From contig NZ_WSSC01000003.1 in assembly GCF_009792895.1 (NCBI RefSeq), positions 124,001 to 188,000 on the forward strand: a stretch of 64,000 nt of DNA, in the 5' to 3' direction. Positions 17,495 to 26,546 of the stretch are shown here, piece by piece. How positions within the stretch are numbered: the first letter of the stretch is position 1; each line of letters opens with the position of its first letter. A program made the translations under genes and the position numbers. Under the pieces are notes generated by a model that was not told the origin of the DNA, did no database searches, and worked only from the letters and a program-made list of their open reading frames with translations. This stretch comes from Pigmentibacter ruber. GTDB taxonomy: Bacteria > Bdellovibrionota_B > Oligoflexia > Silvanigrellales > Silvanigrellaceae.

Positions 17495-18334
17495 ATGGAT
17501 AAAGATATTCAAACACCTAATATTTTTACTGTCTCTGATGGTACTGGTGAAACAGCTTTAAGCATAGTAAGAGCTGTCAAAGTACAGTTCGAACATGAAG
17601 AAATGCATATTCAAAGATTTAATAAAGTTAGAACAAGAGATTTACTGGAAGAAATGCTTATCCAAGCTAGAGAAAAAAACGCCATTGTTGTAGCTACACT
17701 AGTAGATCCGACTTTACGAATTTATTTAATTTCACGTTCAATGCAACTAGGAGTTAAGGTTGTTGATGTATTATTTCCATTATTAGAATCCGTTTCAGAG
17801 TTAATTGGAAAAAGACCAAGCGCTATACCTGGCTTGCTACGTCAATTGGATGAAGATTATTTTAAAAGAATTAGTGCGATAGAGTATACTGTAAGACATG
17901 ATGACGGTGTGATATCTAATGATTTATTTGAAGCAGATATTATCTTGATAGGTGTATCAAGAACTTCAAAAACTCCTCTCTCTATGTATTTAGGCCATAA
18001 AGGATATAAAGTTGCAAATATACCCTTGGTACCAGGTATTGAGCCACCGCCTGAATTATTTAAAGTTGATCAAAATAAAATTATTGGACTTATAATTGAC
18101 CCTTCGAGACTTGCAGAAATAAGAATAGCTAGAGTTGAGGCTTTAGGCTCAAACGATATAGGTGATTATGCTGATCTTGAAAAAATATTTGAAGAATTAG
18201 AGTGGAGTAGAGAAATATTTAAGCGCAATAAAAAATGGCCAGTTTTAGATGTCACAGGTAAAGCACTTGAAGAAAATTCTGTTGAAATTGAGAAAATAAT
18301 CTTAAGCAGATTTCCCGAATTAGAAAGTGAATAG
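17495..18334 (+). CDS. PEP synthetase regulatory protein (bifunctional kinase/pyrophosphorylase, DUF299)
   Basis: This protein switches phosphoenolpyruvate synthetase off by ADP-dependent phosphorylation and on by phosphate-dependent removal. The P-loop GVSRTSKTPLSMYL is near residues 151-165, and the N-terminus FTVSDGTGETA and VANIPLVPGIEPP blocks are family-specific. At 279 residues it is normal length. The related PDRP1 acts on pyruvate phosphate dikinase; the target here cannot be told because neither enzyme is in the window. It starts nine bases after the DUF255 gene. Confidence 0.9.
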   Translation: MDKDIQTPNIFTVSDGTGETALSIVRAVKVQFEHEEMHIQRFNKVRTRDLLEEMLIQAREKNAIVVATLVDPTLRIYLISRSMQLGVKVVDVLFPLLESVSELIGKRPSAIPGLLRQLDEDYFKRISAIEYTVRHDDGVISNDLFEADIILIGVSRTSKTPLSMYLGHKGYKVANIPLVPGIEPPPELFKVDQNKIIGLIIDPSRLAEIRIARVEALGSNDIGDYADLEKIFEELEWSREIFKRNKKWPVLDVTGKALEENSVEIEKIILSRFPELESE

Positions 18335-18413
18335 ATGAATCATTTATTATATTTTGTATATTATAACTTTAGTCTATTGCATTCAAACTTAGGTGAGGAG
18401 AAATTAGATTAAT

Positions 18414-19361
18414 ATGAGCGCATCAGAAATAACTTTTAGTGTAGTAATTCCAGCGTATAATGAATCAGAGACACTCCAACACTGTTATAAAAAAATTTCA
18501 CCAATACTTGAAGCAAAATTTAAAAATTCATACGAAATAATTTTTGTCGATGATGGTAGTAAAGATCAAACATATTCTGAGTTAAAAAAAATAGCTTCAA
18601 ATGATTCCAAAGTTAAATGTATTATTCTATCTAGAAATTTTGGCAAAGAAGCAGCCATGTCTGCTGGGCTTTTACATACAACTGGAAACTTTGTATCTGT
18701 TATTGATTGTGATTTACAAGACCCACCAGAAATTATGATAAGTATGTATGACTACTTGCTAGAACAAAACTGTGACGTGGTTTATGGAGTAAGAACCGAA
18801 CGTTTAGGCGAAACTTTCTTAAAAAAATTAACTGCAAATCTATTCTATCGATTTATTGGAAAATTATCGATAGTAGATATACCTAGAAACACAGGCGATT
18901 TTCGGGTTATGAAGAAAGAAGTTGTTGCTGCAATAAATGAATTAGTTGAAACACAACGCTTTATGAAGGGAATTTTTGCTTGGGTTGGTTTTAACCAAAT
19001 AAAATTTGAATATAAACGCGAAGCAAGAGTTTCAGGAACTTCAAAATTCAATTTCATCAAACTTTGGAACTTTGCTCTTGAAGGTATTACTTCTTTTACT
19101 GACATCCCTTTGAAAGTTGCTACCTACATTGGATTTTTTCTATCTATTAGTTCAATATTTACAATGCTTTGCTATATTATTAAATATTTAATAATTGGAG
19201 ATAAAATTCAAGGATTTCTTACTTTGCTAATATCAATTCTTTTTATTGGTGGAGTTCAATTAATGTTCTTAGGAATTTTAGGTGAGTATTTAGGAAGAAC
19301 TTTTTTTGAATCGAAACGCAGACCTATTTTTATAGCGAAAGAAAAATTGAATATAAAATAG
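18414..19361 (+). CDS. GT2 glycosyltransferase with C-terminal membrane helices (GtrB/DPM1-like)
   Basis: The N-terminal GT-A domain has VVIPAYNESETL, IFVDDGSKD and the acceptor-side IDCDLQDPPEI, followed by GTSKFNF. Two hydrophobic helices (about 237-260 and 272-295) anchor the C-terminus in the inner membrane. This architecture belongs to polyprenyl-phosphate sugar transferases such as GtrB and ArnC, which charge undecaprenyl phosphate. The sugar is unknown. GGTGAGGAG lies 12-13 bases upstream of the ATG, longer than usual spacing. It ends in a terminator overlapping its stop codon. Confidence 0.88.
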   Translation: MSASEITFSVVIPAYNESETLQHCYKKISPILEAKFKNSYEIIFVDDGSKDQTYSELKKIASNDSKVKCIILSRNFGKEAAMSAGLLHTTGNFVSVIDCDLQDPPEIMISMYDYLLEQNCDVVYGVRTERLGETFLKKLTANLFYRFIGKLSIVDIPRNTGDFRVMKKEVVAAINELVETQRFMKGIFAWVGFNQIKFEYKREARVSGTSKFNFIKLWNFALEGITSFTDIPLKVATYIGFFLSISSIFTMLCYIIKYLIIGDKIQGFLTLLISILFIGGVQLMFLGILGEYLGRTFFESKRRPIFIAKEKLNIK

Positions 19362-19393
19362 CGCATAATTTTAAAAATATTATGCGCTATTTT
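19355..19393. terminator. Bidirectional terminator after the GT2 gene
   Basis: A 15-base stem AAAATAGCGCATAAT / ATTATGCGCTATTTT (19355-19369 and 19379-19393) encloses a nine-base loop. The GT2 stop TAG lies inside the left arm. The convergent gene ends at 19409, so the hairpin serves both. Confidence 0.9.
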
Positions 19394-19408
19394 CAACTAT
19401 GATTAAAC

Positions 19409-19813
19409 TTATTTATTAACTTTATTATCCATATATTTTTGTTGGTATTTGGCTGATTCTGCTACCATTTTTTCAAATACTTCTCCAACAATAGCAACAA
19501 CTTCTTCAGAAGCTCCATCTTTTCTAGCAAGTTCTTTTGCTTTTTGAACTACTTCGCTCGCTCTTTTTTCATCAAGTGCTTTTCCAACGTTTTTTCCTAA
19601 TTTTATATCAGCTACTTCTTCTTGTAACTTTGTACGTTCAATTATTAATGCAACAAGTTTAGGAGTAATTTGATCAAATTTTTCTCTAACACATTGTAAA
19701 TCGGAACATTTTTCTATTTTTTTTGACTCATTTTTCGCATGATCATGACCTTCACATGCTAATGTATTTATAGAAACTAATGTAATAATTGCGCTTATTA
19801 CGTACTTAATCAT
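19409..19813 (-). CDS. Exported AroQ-class chorismate mutase-like protein
   Basis: From ATG 19813 (Shine-Dalgarno GGAG) the protein has 134 residues. A signal peptide of about 19 residues precedes CEGHDH, and the rest is helical. Positions corresponding to the E. coli chorismate mutase active site line up: R43, R60 (17 later), K71 (11 later), D81, R84, S120 and Q124. In E. coli these are R11, R28, K39, D48, R51, S84 and Q88. Exported chorismate mutases exist in other bacteria. This would convert chorismate to prephenate in the periplasm, where the source of chorismate is unclear. It follows cysS by 16 bases. A longer frame from 19945 overlaps cysS and was rejected. Confidence 0.65.
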   Translation of the reverse strand: MIKYVISAIITLVSINTLACEGHDHAKNESKKIEKCSDLQCVREKFDQITPKLVALIIERTKLQEEVADIKLGKNVGKALDEKRASEVVQKAKELARKDGASEEVVAIVGEVFEKMVAESAKYQQKYMDNKVNK

Positions 19814-19829
19814 ATTTATTTCTCCATTT

Positions 19830-21305
19830 TTACAAAAGGATAGTCCATTTTGTACCAGAAGGAGTATCCTGAATTTGAACACCTTGCGCAAGTAATTCAT
19901 CACGTATTGTATCAGATTTTTTCCAATCTTTATTAAGACGAGCAAGCTTTCTTTCTTCTAGTTTATCATTTATATCTTTTACAGAAATTTCTGAAGCAAG
20001 ACTAAATTTTTTTAAATCATCAAAAAATTCCTGCGGTTCTTTCGTTAATAAACCTAAAACATTTTTAATCCATGTTTTTAATTTTGGCCAATCACTTTTT
20101 AATACTGCAATATCTTCTTTAGTTAAAATTTTTCCAGTTTTTTCTAAATTACTAATTTTTGTATTTATAGTTCTTATAAAATCAAAGAATATTGCCAATG
20201 CAGCACTACTATTCAAATCATCAGCTAATGCTTCTTTCATTCTCAATACTAGGTTTGGCAAATCAAGAAAAATTGATTCAGAATATTGTTTCGTTAAGTC
20301 ATCCGAATTTTGGAGAGAATATTCATTTACTAAAGAAACAAAACGATATATTTTACCTAATTTTTTTAGATTTTCTGTAGTCATTTCAAAAGTAAAATCT
20401 AATGGCTGCCCATAAGACACGGAAAGAAAAACGAGTCTTAAAACTTCGGCCGGATATTTTCCTAAAAAATCTTTAATCGCCACATAATGATTTGTACTTT
20501 TACTCATTTTTTCGCCATACAGAGTAACCATTCCTGCATGCAACCAGTTTGTTGCAAAAGGCTTCCCGGTTGCACCTTCTGATTGTGCGATTTCAGCTTC
20601 ATGATGCGGAAAAATGAGATCTCTACCACCCATATGTATATCGATAGAATCTCCAAATTTTGAATGAATCATGGCAGAACACTCAACGTGCCAGCCAGGA
20701 CGACCGTCTCCCCAAGGAGATGACCAAAATATTTCCCCAGGTTTAACAAATTTCCAAAGAGCAAAATCTAGGGCATCTTCTTTCGATTCATCTATCTCAA
20801 TTCTTGCACCTTTTTTTAAGTCATTAATTTTATTTTTACTTAATTTACCATACTCACTAAATTTTCTAACCCGATAATAAACACCTGATTTAGAAACATA
20901 AGCATATTCTTTATCAATTAATGTTTGAATAAGTGATATAATTTGCGGAATGGATTCTGTTACTTTAGGCTCGTACTGTGGTCTAAGTAAATTGAATAAT
21001 TCTAACATTTCATCTTGTTCAGCAACGTAACGAGAAACAATATCACCGCAAGAAACGCCTTCAGAATTAGCTTTGTTGATAATTTTATCATCAACATCTG
21101 TAATATTTCTTGCCCATTCTATCTCATAACCCTGATCTACAAGAGTTCTATAGAGTAAATCATAAGAAAAAAAAGTGCGACTATGACCTATATGTGTATT
21201 TCCATAGGGGGTCACGCCACAACAATACATTTTAACCTTACTTGCGCTCAAAGGATTAAAAAGTTCTTTTTTGCCTGTAAGAGTATTAAAAAAATGTATT
21301 TTCAT
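19830..21305 (-). CDS. cysS: Cysteinyl-tRNA synthetase
   Basis: This class I synthetase charges tRNA-Cys. It has YCCGVTPYGNTHIGHSRT with the HIGH motif and zinc-binding Cys, GWHVECSAM with another zinc Cys, the HHEAEIAQSEG zinc loop, and KMSKS. The 491 residues include the DALR and C-terminal anticodon-recognition helices. It begins five bases after dnaJ ends, suggesting co-transcription. Confidence 0.97.
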   Translation of the reverse strand: MKIHFFNTLTGKKELFNPLSASKVKMYCCGVTPYGNTHIGHSRTFFSYDLLYRTLVDQGYEIEWARNITDVDDKIINKANSEGVSCGDIVSRYVAEQDEMLELFNLLRPQYEPKVTESIPQIISLIQTLIDKEYAYVSKSGVYYRVRKFSEYGKLSKNKINDLKKGARIEIDESKEDALDFALWKFVKPGEIFWSSPWGDGRPGWHVECSAMIHSKFGDSIDIHMGGRDLIFPHHEAEIAQSEGATGKPFATNWLHAGMVTLYGEKMSKSTNHYVAIKDFLGKYPAEVLRLVFLSVSYGQPLDFTFEMTTENLKKLGKIYRFVSLVNEYSLQNSDDLTKQYSESIFLDLPNLVLRMKEALADDLNSSAALAIFFDFIRTINTKISNLEKTGKILTKEDIAVLKSDWPKLKTWIKNVLGLLTKEPQEFFDDLKKFSLASEISVKDINDKLEERKLARLNKDWKKSDTIRDELLAQGVQIQDTPSGTKWTILL

Positions 21306-21310
21306 ATGAA

Positions 21311-22432
21311 TTACCCAAATATTTTGTCAAAAAATCCGTTATTGTTTTTTACGTTTTGCCCAACTTTTTGAGCAAATGCACGCAAGTGCTCTTCCGCCTC
21401 TTTATTTACTTTCGTAGGAATCTCAACACTAACTTCTATTATAAGATCCCCTTTACCTCTACCATATTTTTCTAATTTAGGAATACCTGCTCCCTGAACT
21501 ATGAGCCTTTGCCCCGGTTGTATTCCAGGAGGGATTTCAATTTTGCGCGGTTCTTCTTCAAAACAGTCAATACTTACGTCTGTACCTAAAATAGCTTGTG
21601 CTACACCTATTTTTAACGAATACACGAGATCAAACTCTTCGCGTTTAAAAAACGGATTGGATTCAACTTCGATAAAAACATATAGATCTCCAGCAGGTCC
21701 TCCATTCGCACCACCTTCTCCTTCTCCAGACACACGAAGGCGCATGCCCGTGTCAATTCCGGCAGGTATTTTCACATTAATATTTGAAGATTTAGTTTGA
21801 AATCCTGAACCTTTGCAATCACTACATGGAGTTGAAATACTTTTTCCACTCCCATTACAATCTGGGCATGTCGAAGCGTAGGTAAAAAAACCTTGTTGTA
21901 CCGCAACCTGTCCTTGTCCACGGCAGGTAGAGCAAGTTACAGGTTTTGTTCCCTTTGCTGCTCCAGACCCTTCACAAGACGAACATGCAGATTTGCGAGG
22001 AATTTGAATTTTCTTTTCTGTTCCCAGCACAGATTCCTTAAACGTTATTTTTAAATCATAACGCAGATCACTTCCTTTCCGTGCTCTATTACCGCCACCT
22101 CTTTTCCGTCCGCCGCCCATACCAAAAAGATCTTCAAATATTGAACCAAAATGTTCAAAAACGTCATCAACATTGCCAAAACCACCGCTGCCAAAGCCAG
22201 CCCCATTTACTCCCGCATGTCCAAATTGATCAAATCGTTGGCGTTTTGCTGGATCACTGAGAACTTCATATGCTTCAGCTGCTTCTTTAAATTTTTCTTC
22301 TGCTACCTTGTCTCCAGGATTACGATCAGGATGATACTGAACAGCAAGTTTACGGTAAGCTTTTTTTATTTCATCCGCAGAAGCATTCTTTGATACCTGT
22401 AAAATGTCATAATAGTTACGTTTTGTACTCAT
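21311..22432 (-). CDS. dnaJ: Chaperone DnaJ (Hsp40)
   Basis: Type I DnaJ, co-chaperone of DnaK. Residues 5-70 form the J domain with HPD in [12 protein letters not shown] Gly/Phe-rich linker follows. The cysteine-rich domain has four CxxCxGxG repeats: [24 protein letters not shown] and CSDCKGSG. The C-terminal peptide-binding domain completes the 373 residues. A GGAG precedes the ATG. No dnaK is in the window. Upstream, an imperfect CTGTCG/CGACAG inverted repeat is present, but no clear heat-shock promoter. Confidence 0.97.
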   Translation of the reverse strand: MSTKRNYYDILQVSKNASADEIKKAYRKLAVQYHPDRNPGDKVAEEKFKEAAEAYEVLSDPAKRQRFDQFGHAGVNGAGFGSGGFGNVDDVFEHFGSIFEDLFGMGGGRKRGGGNRARKGSDLRYDLKITFKESVLGTEKKIQIPRKSACSSCEGSGAAKGTKPVTCSTCRGQGQVAVQQGFFTYASTCPDCNGSGKSISTPCSDCKGSGFQTKSSNINVKIPAGIDTGMRLRVSGEGEGGANGGPAGDLYVFIEVESNPFFKREEFDLVYSLKIGVAQAILGTDVSIDCFEEEPRKIEIPPGIQPGQRLIVQGAGIPKLEKYGRGKGDLIIEVSVEIPTKVNKEAEEHLRAFAQKVGQNVKNNNGFFDKIFG

Positions 22433-22689
22433 CTAATAATACTCCAGGAAACTGTCGGGGGTTTTTGTGTGCATTACGACAGAAAAAAATAGTTGCGGTC
22501 AGAACTTAACCCCGATTCTGTAAGAGTCAACAAGGTCTAATCTATTTTTATAATATTTATAATTCAATATGAAAGTCTACAACTCTTGAAATATAAGAAC
22601 AAAAAAGATTTAAAAACCGCATTAGTGAATTGAACACTAACATTAGTAGTTAAAAATTTCTATAATTTTTTTTAAACTTTAGAGGATAG

Positions 22690-23655
22690 TTAGCCTATTG
22701 CAAGACCTACTAAATTTGTTTTTAATTCACTTAAAGATTTAGGGTAGGTTAGAATAGATTTCAAACGACTTGTATCTTTTGCATTTGGGACAAAGATACG
22801 CGTTGCTGAAGCATTTGTTAAAATTGCTCTAGCAAGTTTATTGTGCAGATCATGCCCAGCTTTATTAGCTATAACATGTCCCAACACTGGCATTCCTATC
22901 AAATGCAAATCACCAATGCAGTCCAGTGCTTTGTGCATAACAAACTCTTGCGCACTACGCAGCCCTTTTGCATTCATCACACCAGTTGTTCTTGACACGA
23001 CAATAGCATTATCGAGAGATCCTCCTTTTGCTAACCCTTTTGAATGTAGAAAATCAATTTCTTCTTTCAATCCAAAAGTGCGTGCAAAGGAAAAAAGTTC
23101 ACAGAATGATTTTGCTGTGTAATCAAGAGAGATAGATTGTCTACCAATGGCCTCTACATTACCAAAATCAATTGCATACGAGATGACAGGTTTTTTTGAA
23201 GGCTCAATTCGCACAAAGCGGGTTGGATTTTTTTCATCCACCACTTCTATTGTATTTTCAACAATTATAACTTTTTTAGGTTCAGATAGTTCTTGAACAC
23301 CAGCTTCATCTAACAGGACTAAGAAAGGAGCTGAAGATCCGTCTAAAATTGGCATTTCACTATTATTAATTTCAATAATTGCATTATCTATACCAAAACC
23401 ATAAAGTGCGGCCATTAAATGTTCTATAGTTGATACATAAACTTGTTGAGTTCCAATTCTAGTCGCTAAACTCGTATCAAATACGGAAAAGGGGTCTGCT
23501 TTAATATAAGGTTTTCCTGGAAGATCAACACGTTGGAAAAGAACTCCAGTATTTGCGGCAGCAGGTCTTATTTCTACAGATATCAAGTTTCCTGAATGAA
23601 CTCCAATACCAGAGAATGATACGCTACGTTTGAGAGTTCTTTGAAAGTTCGTCAT
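22690..23655 (-). CDS. lpxC: UDP-3-O-acyl-N-acetylglucosamine deacetylase
   Basis: LpxC catalyses the committed step of lipid A synthesis. From ATG 23655 the zinc ligands are H79 (STIEHLMAAL), H241 and D245 (MHKALDCIGDLHLIG), with H268 in AGHDLHNKLA. All match E. coli H79, H238, D242 and H265 in spacing. The length is 321 residues. The upstream ATG at 23721 gives 22 extra residues without homology; GGAGAAGG just before 23655 fixes the start. It shows that the organism makes lipid A. Confidence 0.95.
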   Translation of the reverse strand: MTNFQRTLKRSVSFSGIGVHSGNLISVEIRPAAANTGVLFQRVDLPGKPYIKADPFSVFDTSLATRIGTQQVYVSTIEHLMAALYGFGIDNAIIEINNSEMPILDGSSAPFLVLLDEAGVQELSEPKKVIIVENTIEVVDEKNPTRFVRIEPSKKPVISYAIDFGNVEAIGRQSISLDYTAKSFCELFSFARTFGLKEEIDFLHSKGLAKGGSLDNAIVVSRTTGVMNAKGLRSAQEFVMHKALDCIGDLHLIGMPVLGHVIANKAGHDLHNKLARAILTNASATRIFVPNAKDTSRLKSILTYPKSLSELKTNLVGLAIG

Positions 23656-23953
23656 TCCTTCTCCACGAAAACAGCAAATATATGAAATATGAGTGATATA
23701 TGATAAACAACTATCTACCACATAAAATGAGCACTAACAATTAGCACTATAACAAATTGCTAGCAAGCCTCTTCATACAGTTAAAACGGTCATCTAGCAC
23801 ACCCTCCTGCTCATCGGAAAGTATACTTAATTTTACAGGAGAATTTTACGGGAATAAAAAATTTCCTTTAAAACTTTTTGACGACTACAATCATTCAGCT
23901 TGTCCAGGATCTGTTCAACATTGCGTAAAAAACCTAAGCCTGTAAAAAGGCAA

Positions 23954-23980
23954 TTGACGCAAAAGTATCCTGCCTATAAG
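23954..23980 (+). promoter_or_regulatory. Candidate ssb promoter in the lpxC-ssb divergent region
   Basis: TTGACG (23954-23959) and TATAAG (23975-23980) are separated by 15 bases, shorter than ideal, 64 bases before the ssb ATG. The whole divergent gap 23656-24044 is somewhat GC-richer than other intergenic DNA here. I saw no recognisable RNA, and short frames in it look spurious. Confidence 0.4.
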
Positions 23981-24044
23981 CCTAGGAAGGGAGCATTTTT
24001 TATTCCCATAAATCATTTGTTTTTGTAAGTAAGGAGAATTGCTT

Positions 24045-24536
24045 ATGTCCGGAGTTAATAAGGTTATTCTTGTTGGAAGGTTGGGACAAGAACCAGATAT
24101 GCGCAGCACAACCAGTGGGCAACAAGTATGTACTTTAAGTATTGCCACAAGTGAAACTTGGACGAAAGATGGAAATAAAGAAGAAAGAACAGAGTGGCAC
24201 AGAGTTGTATTATGGGGGCGTCAAGCCGAACTAGCTCATAAGTACTTAAAAAAGGGTAGACTAGTTTACATAGAGGGAAAACTTCAAACTCGTTCTTGGC
24301 AAGATCAACAAGGCCAAAAAAGATACACAACAGAAATTGTTGCAAATAATATGCAATTTTTAGAGAGCATGAATTCCAATCAAGGGCGTGATATGAACGA
24401 TATCCCACCCGTCAATGATATAAATGATTACTATTCTGGCCCAAGTAATTATGAAGCAACTCCCTCATCAAGAAATAGTTCTTCATCTTCTTTCAGTAGT
24501 AACTCTAGACCAATGGATGACGACATCCCTTTTTAA
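24045..24536 (+). CDS. ssb: Single-stranded DNA-binding protein
   Basis: The OB-fold domain spans about residues 1-105 ([19 protein letters not shown], then [21 protein letters not shown]). A Ser/Asn-rich linker follows, and the acidic tip MDDDIPF that binds replication and repair partners ends the protein. ATG 24045 sits eight bases after AAGGAG; a TTG two codons earlier is too close to that Shine-Dalgarno. The 163-residue length is normal. Confidence 0.97.
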   Translation: MSGVNKVILVGRLGQEPDMRSTTSGQQVCTLSIATSETWTKDGNKEERTEWHRVVLWGRQAELAHKYLKKGRLVYIEGKLQTRSWQDQQGQKRYTTEIVANNMQFLESMNSNQGRDMNDIPPVNDINDYYSGPSNYEATPSSRNSSSSSFSSNSRPMDDDIPF

Positions 24537-24560
24537 AAAGCATTAAGGAATGTTTAAATT

Positions 24561-25799
24561 CTATTTTTTCTGCCCAAAATGCCAAATCAAGTTGTAAGGA
24601 AATGCTCCTACCGAAGAATAAAACGGAAAATAATTTCCGTTTTGCGTAAATATACTTATTTGCTTTTCACCTTGGTATTCAGGATAAGGATTAACATAAT
24701 TCCCATACATAACAGTTCCATTATTTGGGCTATTTGCATATACTTCCGCCCCAACACTAAATGCATTTGGTAAAACATTAGTTGAAGGATAAACATGATC
24801 TGGATAATAACCCATAGATAAAGTTGTCATCTGAGCAGAAGAACTTCCACTAACCAGTGTTAAATAATATCCTGATTGTGCGTTGTTTTTATCAATATGA
24901 TTTACTTGAAATATAAAATCAGTATTCTTATTTTTGATTGGCACCCCAAATGCAGGAGTACCAGGCATTTGGACAAAATTAGAACAATACATATTGTAAC
25001 AAGATTTAGAACCATAATTATCAACACTAGCAAAAATAAAAATACTTGTTGAAGGAGAGGGTGTAAAATATGCACTTGCGATTAAACCAAATTCAACCGA
25101 ATAAGTTCCTACTGAATCTCTATTAATTAGCCAAAATTGCGCTATTGAGTGATCAGCATAACTTGATGAAGTAACAGACTGTAACTGTGGTCCTTGAAAA
25201 AAAGCTTCTGCTTTCTCAGTTTTAATTTGAATAAGTTGATTATTTGCATTTATACCTTGTTCCCAAGTATAGCCAGAACCAGAACTATTAAACAAAATAT
25301 CTCGGTCAGAATTCATAGAAAAAAAATCTTTTTTGTTAGTGTATTTAGAGGTTAATAACATTTTAGTTGGACGAATGATTGCAACACTACCATAAGGGCA
25401 TTCGAGAGATGAATTAACTTCAAAAATATTTCCTATTCTTACTAGTTCAGCAAAATTTTGAGAAAAATTCATTTTCACATCATCTATTAAGCTTTCCGCT
25501 AATTTAGGAAAATCTATCAATGCTGGTTGTTCGGCAAATGGAATACAATCAACAATATAGCCATTTTTCTGAATAGAATTTAAAATATGTACTTTCTTAT
25601 AGTAATCAATTGTTTTTTGTATAAAAATAGACTTCTCTGGAGTATCTGCTTCATATTGTGATATAGTAGAGACAAACTCTTGAAGACTATTTGAAGAATA
25701 AATCGTAGGTTCATCATTAATAGCAGAAAAAAAGTCTGCATACGAAGAAAAACTAAAGCAAGAAAAGAAAAAAACAATTATAATTCTAACATTATACAT
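24561..25799 (-). CDS. Exported neprosin-family glutamic peptidase with activation domain
   Basis: Signal peptide of about 21 residues ending SSYA. The N-terminal part carries the neprosin activation-domain signature: YIVDCIPFAEQPAL (81-94) and CPYGSVAIIRPTK (134-146). These correspond to the plant DxVDCVxxxKQPAxxHP and ECPxGTxPIRR motifs. The C-terminal neprosin domain has QFWLINRDS, the SVEFG segment with E236, NYGSKSCYNMYCSNFVQ with paired C267 and C272, and FSVGAEVY with E352. E236 and E352 match the two catalytic glutamates of neprosin (family G3), about 110 apart. It probably cuts proline-rich proteins outside the cell. AGGAG precedes the ATG. Co-directional with three other exported-protein genes. 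Confidence 0.85.
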   Translation of the reverse strand: MYNVRIIIVFFFSCFSFSSYADFFSAINDEPTIYSSNSLQEFVSTISQYEADTPEKSIFIQKTIDYYKKVHILNSIQKNGYIVDCIPFAEQPALIDFPKLAESLIDDVKMNFSQNFAELVRIGNIFEVNSSLECPYGSVAIIRPTKMLLTSKYTNKKDFFSMNSDRDILFNSSGSGYTWEQGINANNQLIQIKTEKAEAFFQGPQLQSVTSSSYADHSIAQFWLINRDSVGTYSVEFGLIASAYFTPSPSTSIFIFASVDNYGSKSCYNMYCSNFVQMPGTPAFGVPIKNKNTDFIFQVNHIDKNNAQSGYYLTLVSGSSSAQMTTLSMGYYPDHVYPSTNVLPNAFSVGAEVYANSPNNGTVMYGNYVNPYPEYQGEKQISIFTQNGNYFPFYSSVGAFPYNLIWHFGQKK

Positions 25800-26028
25800 A
25801 ATTTCTCCTAAAAAAAAAGCAAAACCTTTTTTCGGAGAATTAAAAATTTACTGAGTATAATTTTCCCAATTCTGTCAAAAAATTGAAGGAATCAAATTTA
25901 ATTTAATAATATTTTGAAATTATAGAATTTTAAGCTAATTTTTCGATAATTAAGAATAATTTAGCAGAAAAATATTTTTAACTTTAAAGATAAATACTGT
26001 CATAAAAAATAATAAAATTTGAAATTAA

Positions 26029-26520
26029 CTACTTAGATATACCTAGCTCTCGTAATTTTTGGTCATGTTGAGATTCAACTTCAGCCACTTTTTCTGATAA
26101 ATCATCCATCTTTTTTTTATAAATAAAACTATCTAATTGACTTAATCTATTATAAATTTCAACATAATCTTGTCTTTCAGATTCTGTTAAATTATTTTTA
26201 TTAAGTCGTTCAATTGCATTTTCTCTCTTAATTTTTTCAAGCCAAAATGTTTTTTCTTCTTCAGCTTGTTCAATATTAATTGGCTCATTTTTATTAATAC
26301 TATTATTAGATAAATGATATTCATTTTTATTTTTTACACTATTATCTAATTTTTGATCTGCAGTATGAGAGAGAGGGGAACCAGCTGATAACTTATTTTT
26401 CACTGGAACTTTACTTTTTTCCTCAAATTCATTTTTTGCCATCTCTTTATACAAAATAAAAGCACCTAATAAAAAACAAGAAGCAACTAATGTTAAAATA
26501 ATAACAATTTTTTTACTCAT
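26029..26520 (-). CDS. Small membrane-anchored coiled-coil protein of unknown function
   Basis: This 163-residue protein has one N-terminal membrane helix (about residues 4-25). A polar, Asn/Lys-rich linker follows to about residue 85, and a charged helical C-terminal half runs from EEEKTFWLEKIKREN to QHDQKLRELG. It is likely tethered to the inner membrane with the coil in the periplasm. It starts 26 bases before (downstream of) the end of the 338-residue exported protein and belongs to the same putative operon. No family recognised. Confidence 0.7.
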   Translation of the reverse strand: MSKKIVIILTLVASCFLLGAFILYKEMAKNEFEEKSKVPVKNKLSAGSPLSHTADQKLDNSVKNKNEYHLSNNSINKNEPINIEQAEEEKTFWLEKIKRENAIERLNKNNLTESERQDYVEIYNRLSQLDSFIYKKKMDDLSEKVAEVESQHDQKLRELGISK

Positions 26521-26546
26521 ACATATGACCTTTTAAAAATTAGAGA

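Noticed and set aside
19814-19945. Upstream extension of the chorismate mutase-like frame
   Set aside because: It overlaps cysS by more than 100 bases, while ATG 19813 has a GGAG and opens a proper signal peptide.
23757-24038. Short frames in the lpxC-ssb gap on both strands
   Set aside because: They overlap each other and the likely promoters, and lack ribosome-binding sites.
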